Assembly (NCBI GenBank): GCA_010672825.2
Contig: JAAHFU020000007.1
Location: 62,001-126,000, forward strand
Reading direction: 5' to 3'
Origin: Leptolyngbya sp. SIO1E4
GTDB lineage: Bacteria; Cyanobacteriota; Cyanobacteriia; Phormidesmidales; Phormidesmidaceae
Length of the DNA stretch: 64,000 nt
The translations under genes and the position numbers were made by a program. Shown here in pieces: positions 37,424 to 46,800 of the stretch; position 1 is the stretch's first letter; every line of letters starts with the position of its first letter. A model generated the notes under the pieces. The model saw only the letters and a program-made list of their open reading frames with translations. It was not told the origin of the DNA and did not search any database.

Positions 37424-38218
37424 ATGACCGAATTCAAATCGTATGCACCTGGCACATTTTGTTGGGTTGACTTAGCGACAACAGATGCCCCAGCGGCAAA
37501 AAAGTTCTACGCTGAGCTTTTTGGGTGGGGTACAACGGATGTGCCAACCGGTGAATCAAGCACCTATACGATGTTTGAAAAAGGCGGTAACAGTGTCTGT
37601 GGGCTTTACCAGATGGATGCAGCCATGCAGCAGCAAGGGTATCCGCCCTATTGGCTCAGCCATATTTCAGTGCAAAATGTTGATGACAGTACAGAAAAGG
37701 CCAGAACCCTCGGTGGCATAGTGCTACAGGCCCCCTGTGATGTCATGGAATCAGGTCGTATGAGCCTCATTCAAGATCCGACTGGGGCGGTTGTTTCACT
37801 ATGGCAGCCCAAGCAGCATATCGGGGCTGGGCTAGCAAACGAGCCTGCTACCTTCTGCTGGAATGAGCTACAGACTAAACAACTGGAAGCGGCTACCGGG
37901 TTCTATACTCAGCTTTTTGGGTGGACAACTCGGAAAAGTACGAATGCCCTGGGGGGAGACTATATTGAGTTTCTGCAGGGAGAGCGATCGGCTGCAGGCA
38001 TGCTTGAGATCCAAGCGGATTGGGGTGAAGTTCCCCCTAATTGGGTGGTCTATTTTGCGGTTACCAATTGTGACGCGACGCTTGAGAAAGCTAAAGCCAT
38101 TGGCGGCCATGTTGACATGGCCCCTATCGATCTTGAGGATGTTGGCCGGTTTGCAATTATTCAAGACCCCCAGGGCGCCTACTTCACCGTCATTCAGCTG
38201 CAGGAAGGCGTCAACTAA
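37424..38218 (+). CDS. VOC-superfamily protein with two glyoxalase-like domains
   Basis: 264 residues in two tandem modules, each opening with a similar pattern (GTFCWVDLATTDAPAAKKFY and ATFCWNELQTKQLEAATGFY) and each ending in a D-P-x-G-A motif (LIQDPTGAVVSLWQ, IIQDPQGAYFTVIQ). Such proteins bind metal or small substrates (glyoxalase, dioxygenase, resistance types); the reaction is unknown. GAGG before the ATG at 37424 decides the start. Confidence 0.85.
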   Translation: MTEFKSYAPGTFCWVDLATTDAPAAKKFYAELFGWGTTDVPTGESSTYTMFEKGGNSVCGLYQMDAAMQQQGYPPYWLSHISVQNVDDSTEKARTLGGIVLQAPCDVMESGRMSLIQDPTGAVVSLWQPKQHIGAGLANEPATFCWNELQTKQLEAATGFYTQLFGWTTRKSTNALGGDYIEFLQGERSAAGMLEIQADWGEVPPNWVVYFAVTNCDATLEKAKAIGGHVDMAPIDLEDVGRFAIIQDPQGAYFTVIQLQEGVN

Positions 38219-38284
38219 GGCGATCACCCCCCGCAGTTCTGGTGAATGACGGTGGACGTTACCCCCGTTTCATAACACCTAATA

Positions 38285-38381
38285 CCAGTTCTCGTTTCTA
38301 CAGCTACAGATCAGACCCCTCCCAGCCTCCCCTTGCCAAGGGGAGGCGCCGCAGGCGGTGGGGTGGCGATGTGCAGCGCTG
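38285..38381 (+). repeat. Double-hairpin dispersed repeat, copy 1
   Basis: CCAGTTCTCGTTTCTA, then the palindrome CCCCTTGCCAAGGGG and GCCGCAGGCGGTGGGGTGGC. It matches 54682-54793 over most of its length. Confidence 0.8.
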
Positions 38382-38493
38382 ATTTGGAGAATTGGTAAAG
38401 GCCAGGCTTAGACAGCCTGGCCTTAGGCCACTGCAGCAGTCGCTGTCACGGCCAAAATCAACAGGGCGATCGCAATGACAATCAGCCGTGGTG

Positions 38494-38988
38494 TTAAGCA
38501 CCCGCTCGTTTAAAGGCCGGGAGCAGCGATCGGTGAGCCAAATAATTATGCAGTTCTTTAATGCTCATACGGCAGAGGTCTTTCGTGACCTCATGTACGG
38601 TGAGCTGCCGGGTTAAGCTTGGCGCCATGACGTCGCGCATAATGCCTAAAATCTGGGGCTCTGCCACCAAAATTAGCTGCTGTACCTGGTGGGCCTGGCT
38701 GAGGTGGGCAATGCGGCTAGCGATGGATTGGGCAAAGCGACGTTCAAACTCCATCATATGGTTGCTGCGATGGTCGTCATAGCCGTGGGCTTGCCCAGAG
38801 GTGCCTCGGTTGCGTCCCGTTTTTGTGTTGGCCCACAAATCTTGCCCCTGCATTTCTTTTTCGGCACCGTGTAATCCTTCATGCTCGATTAGATTCGGGC
38901 CGGCTTCATATTCATCAAACTCTGCAGGGCTCAGGGTTAAAAAGCGGGCTTTGGTGCCATCGATGACCGCCACAAGATATTGACTCAT
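38494..38988 (-). CDS. Host attachment family protein
   Basis: 164 residues of the Host_attach family: YLVAVIDGTKARFLTL, a central His/Arg/Gly-rich region, and QLILVAEPQILGIMRDVM. Despite the name the fold is related to archaeal Pelota/eRF1-like and RNase H-like domains and the role is not settled. ATG at 38988 (MSQYLVAV) is chosen; the upstream in-frame ATG at 39051 adds 21 residues that do not fit the family. Confidence 0.82.
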   Translation of the reverse strand: MSQYLVAVIDGTKARFLTLSPAEFDEYEAGPNLIEHEGLHGAEKEMQGQDLWANTKTGRNRGTSGQAHGYDDHRSNHMMEFERRFAQSIASRIAHLSQAHQVQQLILVAEPQILGIMRDVMAPSLTRQLTVHEVTKDLCRMSIKELHNYLAHRSLLPAFKRAGA

Positions 38989-39122
38989 GAATTCTTTCCC
39001 AATATCTATCGTGTTTTTGATCGTAGCGATGTTAAGTAGCCCAGACGACACCCGCTAACAAAGCTTATGGCTTTGTTTTGCTACCCCTAAAAATTCAGGA
39101 TTAAATATTGCCCAATACAACA

Positions 39123-39145
39123 AAACCCTTTCTTAGAAAGGGTTT
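39123..39145 (-). terminator. Terminator after the tRNA pair
   Basis: AAACCCTTTC / GAAAGGGTTT with a 3-nt loop. On the minus strand it is followed by TGTTGTATTG and sits 7 bp after the tRNA-Thr 3' end. Confidence 0.65.
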
Positions 39146-39152
39146 GCCCAGA

Positions 39153-39224
39153 AGCCCATGACGAGAATTGAACTCGTGACCTCACCCTTACCAAGGGTGT
39201 GCTCTACCGCTGAGCTACATGGGC
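39153..39224 (-). tRNA. trnT-GGU: tRNA-Thr (GGT)
   Basis: 72 nt without an encoded CCA. Acceptor GCCCATG/CATGGGC, D-arm GCTCAGCGGTAGAGC, anticodon loop CCTTGGTAAGG with anticodon GGT, and T-loop GTTCAATTC. It lies 11 nt downstream of tRNA-Tyr, so the pair is probably co-transcribed. Confidence 0.96.
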
Positions 39225-39235
39225 TCTTTTCGTGG

Positions 39236-39317
39236 TGGGCCGGGCTGGATTCGAACCAGCGTAGGCATAGCCAGCGGATTTACAGTCCGCCCCCATTAAC
39301 CACTCGGGCACCGACCC
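39236..39317 (-). tRNA. trnY-GUA: tRNA-Tyr (GTA)
   Basis: 82 nt with a long variable arm. Acceptor GGGTCGG/CCGGCCC, anticodon GTA in ACTGTAAAT, T-loop GTTCGAATC. The 3' CCA is encoded (39233-39235), unlike the tRNA-Thr next to it. Confidence 0.96.
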
Positions 39318-39717
39318 GCCATCCACGATTGATAATCGTAACACACAGTGGAGCCTGCGCCAGGAAATTTCTGAGGGAATGCTGAAATCGTTGAATTTTT
39401 GAGGCGTTTAGGGAGTTTGACCGGCAGCCCCACGGTCTGCGATCGCCCCCAACCTGTTCGACTGGGGATGCCATTTGTTAGCAACCCTACAAACCCTACC
39501 TCAAACCTGAACCTTGGCTTAAGCTTCTGTGCTTATACTCCTCCACGTCTCTAGGATGACCCTATGCCGATTATTCCTGAACCCAAGGAGACAATGGCAT
39601 CGCTTGAGGTATTCGAGCCGCTCTCGATACCTGTTTGAGCGATCGCTCAGTGAGCCCATCAGCTTTCTAGTTAGCCCTGAACGAATAGACCTGATTATTT
39701 GGAGATAGTTGATACCA
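39318..39717. promoter_or_regulatory. xfp upstream region
   Basis: 400 bp. It contains a stem-loop at 39607-39632 (AGGTATTCGAG with CTCGATACCT, one bulge) and a 14-codon ORF at 39594-39638 (MASLEVFEPLSIPV) with AAGGAG just before it, overlapping the stem-loop. Either could be a leader signal for xfp; nothing else is seen. Confidence 0.4.
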
Positions 39718-42132
39718 ATGGTTGTCGCAAGTCCTCCGAGCATTCGCCCCCTCTCTGACGAAGATCTCAGGAGAATCGATGCCTACTGGCGTGCCTGTAA
39801 CTACCTCGCTATTGGCATGATCTACCTGCGGGACAATCCGCTGCTGAAAGAACCGCTCCAACCCGAACATGTGAAGCATCGACTGCTCGGACATTGGGGA
39901 GCTTCCCCCGCGTTAAGCTTCACCTACATCCATTGCAATCGGCTGATCAAAAAGTACGACCTCGACATGATTTTCATGGCGGGGCCGGGGCACGGAGCCC
40001 CGGGGGTACTCGGTCCGGTGTATCTAGAAGGCACCTATTCCGAGATATATCCCGATAAGAGTGAAGATGCCGAGGGCATGCAGAAGTTCTTCAAGCAGTT
40101 CTCGTTTCCTGGTCATATCGGCAGCCACGTGACCCCTGAGACCCCCGGTTCTATTCATGAAGGGGGTGAACTCGGCTATAGCGTGTCTCATGCCTTTGGT
40201 GCTGCCTTCGACAACCCCGACCTCATTGTGACTTGCGTCGTTGGGGATGGCGAAGCTGAAACAGGGCCACTGGCAACAGCCTGGCACTCCAACAAGTTTC
40301 TCAACCCCATTCGCGATGGGGCGGTGCTCCCTATTCTCAACCTCAACGGCTACAAAATTGCCAACCCCACCCTGCTGGCTCGTATCTCTCCAGAAGAACT
40401 GGAGTCCCTATTCCGAGGCTATGGCTACACGCCTTATGTCGTTGAGGGGAGTGATCCTGCTGAGATGCATCAAAAGATGGCCGCCACCCTGGAACTCTGC
40501 GTGAAAGAGATTCGCAATCTCCAGCAGGAAGCCCGCAATAGCGGCAATGCAGAACGGCCCCGTTGGCCCATGATTGTTTTGCGGACCCCTAAGGGGTGGA
40601 CAGGGCCGCAAGAGGTGGATGGCCATAGAGTTGAAGGGTTCTGGCGCGCCCACCAGGTGCCGATGGGGGGCATGCACAGCAACCCCGATCACCTGCGTCG
40701 TCTAGCAGAATGGATGCGCAGCTATCGCCCAGAAGAGTTTTTCGACGAAAACGGCACCCTGATTCCTGAGCTGAAGGAACTGGCCCCGGTGGGTCACCGT
40801 CGCATGAGTGCGAATCCCCATGCTAATGGGGGCCTCATTCGCCATGAGCTGCGGATGCCCAACTTCCGGGACTATGCCATTGATATTGCCCGACCCGGCT
40901 CTATAGAAGTCGAAAACACCCGCATTATGGGCTATTTTCTGCGGGATGTGATGCGTGACAATATGACCAACTTCCGGGTGTTTGGGCCAGATGAAACGGC
41001 CTCAAATCGCTTGGCTGCCCTCTATGAAGTCACCAAGAAAGCCTGGATGGCGGACTTATATCCAGAAGACCTGGATGGCAGTGAGCTATCCCGAGATGGT
41101 CGCGTGATGGAAATGCTGAGTGAGCATACCCTACAAGGTTGGCTAGAAGGGTATCTGCTCTCAGGGCGCCATGGTCTTTTCCATACCTATGAGGCGTTTG
41201 CCCATGTGGTTGATTCCATGTTTAACCAGCACGCGAAATGGCTGGATATTTGTAAAAATGATGTCCCTTGGAGAGCCCCCGTTTCTTCCCTCAATATCTT
41301 GTTGTCTTCCCTCGTGTGGCGTCAGGATCACAATGGGTTTAGCCATCAAGATCCGGGCTACATCGATCTGGTAACCAACAAGAGCCCTGATGTGGTGCGG
41401 GTGTATTTACCCCCCGATGCGAACTGTTTGCTGTCAGTGACGGATCACTGCTTGCGCAGTACGGACTATGTCAATGTGATTGTGGCAGACAAGCAAAATC
41501 ACCTCCAATATTTGACCATGGAGGATGCTGTTAAACACTGCACGAAGGGCATTGGTATCTGGGATTGGGCCAGCAATGACGACTGTGGCGTTGAACCAGA
41601 TATTCCAGATGTGGTGATGGTGAGCTGTGGGGATATTCCAACGATGGAGTCTCTGGCTGCAACGGCTATTTTGCGAGAGGAGTTTCCTGAGCTAAAAGTC
41701 CGTTTTGTGAATGTGGTCGATCTCTTTAAGCTAGTTCCTGAAGCGGAACATCCCCATGGGCTTTCTGATAAAGACTTCGATACCTTGTTTACACCCGATA
41801 AGCCTGTCATCTTTAATTTCCACGGCTATCCCTGGTTGATTCACAAGCTGACGTATCGTCGCACGAACCAACATCGCATTCATGTTCGTGGATACAAAGA
41901 AGAAGGCAATATCAATACGCCTCTGGAGCTTGCAATTCGGAACCAGGTCGATCGCTTCAACTTAGTCATTGATGTGATTGATCGCGTTCCTAAATTAGAA
42001 TCGGCTGCTGCCCATGCCAAAGAGCGTATGAAAAACAAAATCATCGAATGTCTCAACTATGCCTTTGAGCATGGTAAAGATATGGATGAAATTGTCCATT
42101 GGCAATGGCCCTATGGTCAGTCAGATTGCTAA
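39718..42132 (+). CDS. xfp: Phosphoketolase
   Basis: Thiamine-diphosphate enzyme cleaving xylulose 5-phosphate (and often fructose 6-phosphate) with phosphate to acetyl phosphate plus glyceraldehyde 3-phosphate or erythrose 4-phosphate, a carbon shortcut used in the dark and under high light. The full 804 residues include [11 protein letters not shown] near the N-terminus, [10 protein letters not shown], the [19 protein letters not shown] active-site loop, the ThDP motif GDGEAETGP, and [10 protein letters not shown] in the C-terminal part. ATG at 39718 is preferred; the in-frame TTG at 39709 is closer to GGAG and is possible. A strong terminator follows. Confidence 0.94.
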   Translation: MVVASPPSIRPLSDEDLRRIDAYWRACNYLAIGMIYLRDNPLLKEPLQPEHVKHRLLGHWGASPALSFTYIHCNRLIKKYDLDMIFMAGPGHGAPGVLGPVYLEGTYSEIYPDKSEDAEGMQKFFKQFSFPGHIGSHVTPETPGSIHEGGELGYSVSHAFGAAFDNPDLIVTCVVGDGEAETGPLATAWHSNKFLNPIRDGAVLPILNLNGYKIANPTLLARISPEELESLFRGYGYTPYVVEGSDPAEMHQKMAATLELCVKEIRNLQQEARNSGNAERPRWPMIVLRTPKGWTGPQEVDGHRVEGFWRAHQVPMGGMHSNPDHLRRLAEWMRSYRPEEFFDENGTLIPELKELAPVGHRRMSANPHANGGLIRHELRMPNFRDYAIDIARPGSIEVENTRIMGYFLRDVMRDNMTNFRVFGPDETASNRLAALYEVTKKAWMADLYPEDLDGSELSRDGRVMEMLSEHTLQGWLEGYLLSGRHGLFHTYEAFAHVVDSMFNQHAKWLDICKNDVPWRAPVSSLNILLSSLVWRQDHNGFSHQDPGYIDLVTNKSPDVVRVYLPPDANCLLSVTDHCLRSTDYVNVIVADKQNHLQYLTMEDAVKHCTKGIGIWDWASNDDCGVEPDIPDVVMVSCGDIPTMESLAATAILREEFPELKVRFVNVVDLFKLVPEAEHPHGLSDKDFDTLFTPDKPVIFNFHGYPWLIHKLTYRRTNQHRIHVRGYKEEGNINTPLELAIRNQVDRFNLVIDVIDRVPKLESAAAHAKERMKNKIIECLNYAFEHGKDMDEIVHWQWPYGQSDC

Positions 42133-42199
42133 CCCAGCAGTGCCGTAACCCGTGAAAGTACGGGCTTAAGGTTGGTTTTCCCACCATTACGTAAAAAAA

Positions 42200-42230
42200 G
42201 GGCGTTTCAGCGAAACGCCCTTTTTATTTT
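42200..42230. terminator. Bidirectional rho-independent terminator
   Basis: GGGCGTTTC (42200-42208), loop AGC, GAAACGCCC (42212-42220), then TTTTTATTTT; AAAAAAA on the other side provides the T-run for the minus strand. It serves xfp and the converging NYN gene. Confidence 0.92.
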
Positions 42231-42279
42231 GAACCCTTAGTGACTGATAACAATGCTAGACTTCTCCGCGCTGGAAGCC

Positions 42280-42807
42280 TTAATGATAGACATCTAATTT
42301 TTCGATGTGAGGGCGGACGGCGTTTAAGTCAATATAGCGATCGGTTGCATTCCTGAGTTCACGAGCAATCATGCCTTCTGTAGACACGACCGTAATGTGC
42401 GTGTTTTTGGAACGGAGCAGTTCGATCGCGCGCTCAAAATCGCCGTCACCGCTGAAGAGTAAAACACGGTTGTATTGCTCAACCGTGTTAAACATGTCCA
42501 CGACAATTTCGATGTCTAGGTTTGCTTTTTGAGAGTAGCGGCCAGACGAATCGTCATAGTATTCCTTCAAGATTTTCGTCCGCACGGTATAGCCTAAACT
42601 AATGAGGGCATCTCTAAATCCTCGCTGATCTTGAGGATCTTTCAAGCCGGTGTACCAGAAGGCATTGACCAGGCTGAGTCCACCATCTTCAGCAGTAAAG
42701 TATCCGAGCACACGTTTGGGATCAAAAAACCAGCCATTTTTTTGCTGGGCGTAAAACATATTGTTGCCATCTACAAAAATAGATAGGCGTTGGGTTGCAA
42801 CAGACAT
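42280..42807 (-). CDS. LabA-like NYN-domain protein
   Basis: 175-residue PIN-like NYN domain: FVDGNNMFYAQ, KANLDIEIVVDMF and LLFSGDGDFERAIELL provide the acidic residues of the putative nuclease centre. It resembles LabA/LalA of Synechococcus, which take part in circadian output, and the DUF88 family. The activity is probably RNA cleavage, not shown. It converges with xfp and has a 1 kb upstream region. Confidence 0.87.
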   Translation of the reverse strand: MSVATQRLSIFVDGNNMFYAQQKNGWFFDPKRVLGYFTAEDGGLSLVNAFWYTGLKDPQDQRGFRDALISLGYTVRTKILKEYYDDSSGRYSQKANLDIEIVVDMFNTVEQYNRVLLFSGDGDFERAIELLRSKNTHITVVSTEGMIARELRNATDRYIDLNAVRPHIEKLDVYH

Positions 42808-43857
42808 AGACTTTCAAGAGTTGATTTAACAGGGAACGGCCACACGCTTGCCACGGCGTATGGGTAAAACTACCGGCTTCTGATTCTGGCAATGGTGCCT
42901 CAGAAACAAGAAACCTAGCATAACCGGTAATGTCATGCTAAGTAGTGTATGAAACTCCCGTGAGATTGCTTTTAAGGAAATCGCTCCAACCTGAAGGCCG
43001 AGGCGCTTCATAGTAAGAAGACTATAAGGATGAGGGTTTGGTAGACCTAACTACTGGTCGAAACTACTTCTATAGAGATTCAGACTACGTTGCACCCGTG
43101 TTCAGTTGGATTTGGCTAAATAGCAAAACAGACAAAAGAGTTATCATACTCAAAACATTATAATCGTACCCTGAACCGTTTGACTGGCTAACCCAGAACA
43201 AAGCCCTCTAAACATCAGAGACATTTCTAGGTAACTCAGTATACAGACGGAACTGGCTGCTTTAAGAGTTGGGAGACATCGGTAAATAACTATTCCTCTG
43301 CGATCGCGACTGTTTCAGGAAGAAATGCCTGTCATTGTCTGAATTCTACGTCCTAAGAGACGAGTTTTTAGCCCTGTTTAAAGGGGCTTCGAAACGTCAT
43401 ATTAGATACTTGCTACCCCCAAGAACGTAGGCTAAAAATTACATTTTTCCGAACACTTTTTAAGGTTGAGCAGGGCTCAACTCCTCTGTTCAAATATCTT
43501 CTTAGAAATTTACTGTGCTGATGACACGGCTTCGCATCGCTAGGGGTATGAAGGTCTCCACCTCTACCGTTCGAGTGGTCTGGATACAGATACTATTGCA
43601 CCTGAAGTGCTGGTTAGGACAGTCCAGATAACTCAACTGTTCTCTAATCAAGCGTTTCTATTTATCCTTCATGCTTCTGCCTTTTGCCACAGCGGGTGAA
43701 ATCAACGAGAAACCTAAGGAAAGTTCAGAAAAAATTGGTTTTGATTTCTATCCCTATTGTTTGATTGTGTTAAGTTGCGTCACTAAGGCTTAACAAGCCT
43801 CGCTGCTTCTTCTGGCGAACTGATGGCGGCGTGCATTCGGGAAAAGCTGTTACCCCT
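42808..43857. other. Long intergenic region
   Basis: 1050 bp between the NYN gene start and the end of the WD40 gene. It holds a dispersed repeat (43594-43701); no convincing ORF or RNA gene is seen. It should include the NYN promoter. Confidence 0.5.
43594..43701 (-). repeat. Dispersed repeat with exact 30-bp core, copy B
   Basis: 43594-43623 is the exact reverse complement of 15096-15125; the distal block TTCTGCCTTTTGCCAC matches the GGCAAAAGGCAGAA end of copy A. Confidence 0.7.
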
Positions 43858-46800
43858 TCAGTTGGGCAATTCAGTGGGAATGCCGTCGCAGAGGGTGCGT
43901 TCTTCCTCTGTGACATTGGCATTATGCTGCAAGTAATCGCGCAGCCAGTTACAGCCCCGAACCAGCAAATGCTCAGGGTTAAGGTCATAGAGCATCACAG
44001 TGTCATCGTCGCTAGCGGAGGCGAGGGTTTGACCATCGGGGCTAAAACTCACACTCCAGACCGCGGAGCGATGACCTTCTAAGGTTATGAGTTCTTCTCC
44101 CTGCCGGCTCCAGAGCTTGACGGTGCTATCGGCGCTAGCGGAGACGAGGGTTTGACCATCGGGGCTAAAACTCACACTCCTGACCCCGAAGCGATGGCCT
44201 TCTAGGGTCATGAGTTCGGCACCCTGCAGGTTCCAGAGCTTAACAGTGCTATCGGCGCTAGCGGAGACGAGGGTTTGGCCATCGGGGCTAAAACTCACAC
44301 TCCAGATCCAGTCGCGATGACCTGCTAGGGTCTGGAGCTCGGTACCCTGACGACTCCAGAGCTTAATGGTGCCATCGGCGCTGGCAGAGGCGAGAATTTG
44401 GCCATCGGGGCTAAAACTTACACTCAAGACCCAATCACGATGACCTTCTAAAGTCATGAGTTCTTCTCCCTGCCGACTCCAGAGCTTGATGGTGCCATCG
44501 GCGCTGGCAGAGGCGAGGGTTTGGCCATCGGGGCTAAAACTTACACTCAAGACCCCGTCGCGATGACCTTCTAGAGTCATGAGTTCGGCATCCTGCCGGC
44601 TCCAGAGCTTGACGGTGCCATCAGCGCTGGCAGAGGCGAGGGTTTGGCCATCGGGGCTAAAACTTACACTCAAGACCCAGTAGCTATGACCTGCTAGAGC
44701 CTGGAGTTCGGTGCCCTGACGACTCCAGAGCTTGACGGTGCCATCGGCGCTGGCGGAGGCGAGGGTTTGGCCATCGGGGCTAAAACTCACACTCCTGACC
44801 CAGTCGCGATGACCGGCTAGGGTCATGAGTTCGGTGCCCTGCCGACTCCAGAGCTTGACGGTGCCATCGGCGCTGGCAGAGGCGAGGGTTTGGCCATCGG
44901 GGCTAAAACTCACACTCAAGACCCCGTCGCGATGACCTTCTAGAGTCATGAGTTCGGTGCCCTGACGACTCCAGAGCTTGACGGTGCCATCGGCGCTGGC
45001 AGAGGCAAGGGTTTGGTCATCGGGGCTAAAACTCACACTCCAGACCCCGTCGCGATGCCCCTCTAAGGTTAAGAGTTCTTCTCCCTGCTGGCTCCAGAGC
45101 TTGATGGTGCCATCGGCGCTGGCAGAGGCGAGGGTTTGACCATCGGGACTAAAACTCACACTCCTGACCCAATAGCGATGCCCCTCTAAGGTTAAGAGTT
45201 CTTCTCCCTGCCGGCTCCAGAGCTTGATGGTGCCATCGGCGCTGGCAGAGGCGAGGGTTTGGCCATCGGGGCTAAAACTCACACTCCTGACCCAGTCGTG
45301 ATGACCTTCTAGGATCATGAGTTCGGTGCCCTGACGACTCCAGAGCTTGATGGTGCCATCGGCGCTGGCAGAGGCGAGGGTTTGACCATCGGGGCTAAAA
45401 CTCACACTCCAGACCCCAGAGCGATGACCTTCTAGGGTCAAGAGTTCTTCTCCCTGCCGGCTCCAGAGCTTGATGGTGCCATCGGCGCTGGCGGAGGCGA
45501 GGGTTTGACCATCGGGGCTAAAACTCACACTCCAGACCCCGGAGCGATGACCTTCTAGGGTCAAGAGTTCTTCTCCCTGCCGGCTCCAGAGCTTGATGGT
45601 GCCATCGGCGCTGGCGGAGGCGAGGGTTTGACCATCGGGGCTAAAACTCACATTCAAGACCCCGTCGCCATGACCTTCCAACTGGTTTTCCTCTTGCATC
45701 CCCTGCAATAGCGTCCACAGTTGGCTGGTGGTTTCCAGTTTTTCTGCGCCAGGCAGGTTAATCCGTGGCATTCGACGAACCGCCCCAACACTGGCAACCA
45801 ATGCCTCTAACTGGTTATCCGATAAAAAAAGCGCTTGCGAGGCGGTACTGAGCGCTTCGATTTCGCTCCGTTCTGCCCGAATTCGTTGGCGGTCTCTCGC
45901 TTGAGCAATGGAGTAGGTCAAGATACCCAGAAGCCCCACGATGCCTAAGGCAATGCTTGTGACCATCGTGGCCCGTTTTTGCAGTTTCAACCGCTGTTCC
46001 AGAGCCTGACTTTTTCCCGCCAGGGCTTCATTCTTATCGGCCAGGGCTTTATTCTTTTCCGTTAACAACAGTGCTGCTTTCTCGTCTGCTACCTGCTTGG
46101 CTAACAGCGCCTGCCGCTCCCCTTCTTTGGCTGCTTCCAACTCCGCCATCAACCCTGGCGTCTGCACAGTCCGCACATAGCGCACCAAATAGTCGTGCAC
46201 CAGCTGATACCGGTCTTCCGGTTCCTCTGGGATCTCAAACACCAGCCCCGAACCCACCAAAATCGACAGCACCATGCTCAGCTGGTCAGGCTTAAACGGC
46301 ATCTCCAGCAGCGACAGCTCATATTCAATCTCCTCCCGCGTCTTCAACGGGCGATAGAGGCGCTGGTCGCGATCCTCCTCGGTGAGCAGATATAGCACCA
46401 CCCAGGCCAGCCGTTCATTGGGGGGGCCGCAGTCATGCACCACATAGGCCAAAAACTCCTGCACCAGGGTTTCCTTGGGTGACTCCCCCAGCGCCTCATA
46501 CTGGGCCAATGTGTTCACTTCCTTGCGCTGCAGCTGCGCCCCCACCACCTGCAGCTCAATGGGGCGCACGTCCCCGGTTTCTGCCGCCAGATCCGCCACC
46601 AACCGCTGCACCAGTGCCTCTTCCAGCGTGTACTGAGCCGCTGTCGTCAGCTGCCGAATCACCGCTTCCGCCGCCGTGGGGGTAAAATTCGCCAGCGAGT
46701 AGCGCACCTCCTGACTCAGCATGTCCAGAACTTCCACCCCGCTCATGGGGCTGACCTGGTTGATGATGCGCTCTGCCTCAAGCAAGTGGTGCAGGTAATC

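Noticed and set aside
42826-43011. 61-codon minus-strand ORF upstream of the NYN gene
   Set aside because: One hydrophobic stretch only, within a promoter region; not enough support.
43961-45682. CRISPR-like appearance of regularly repeated DNA
   Set aside because: Period is 123 bp, with long repeats and no short spacers, and the whole array is one WD40 reading frame.
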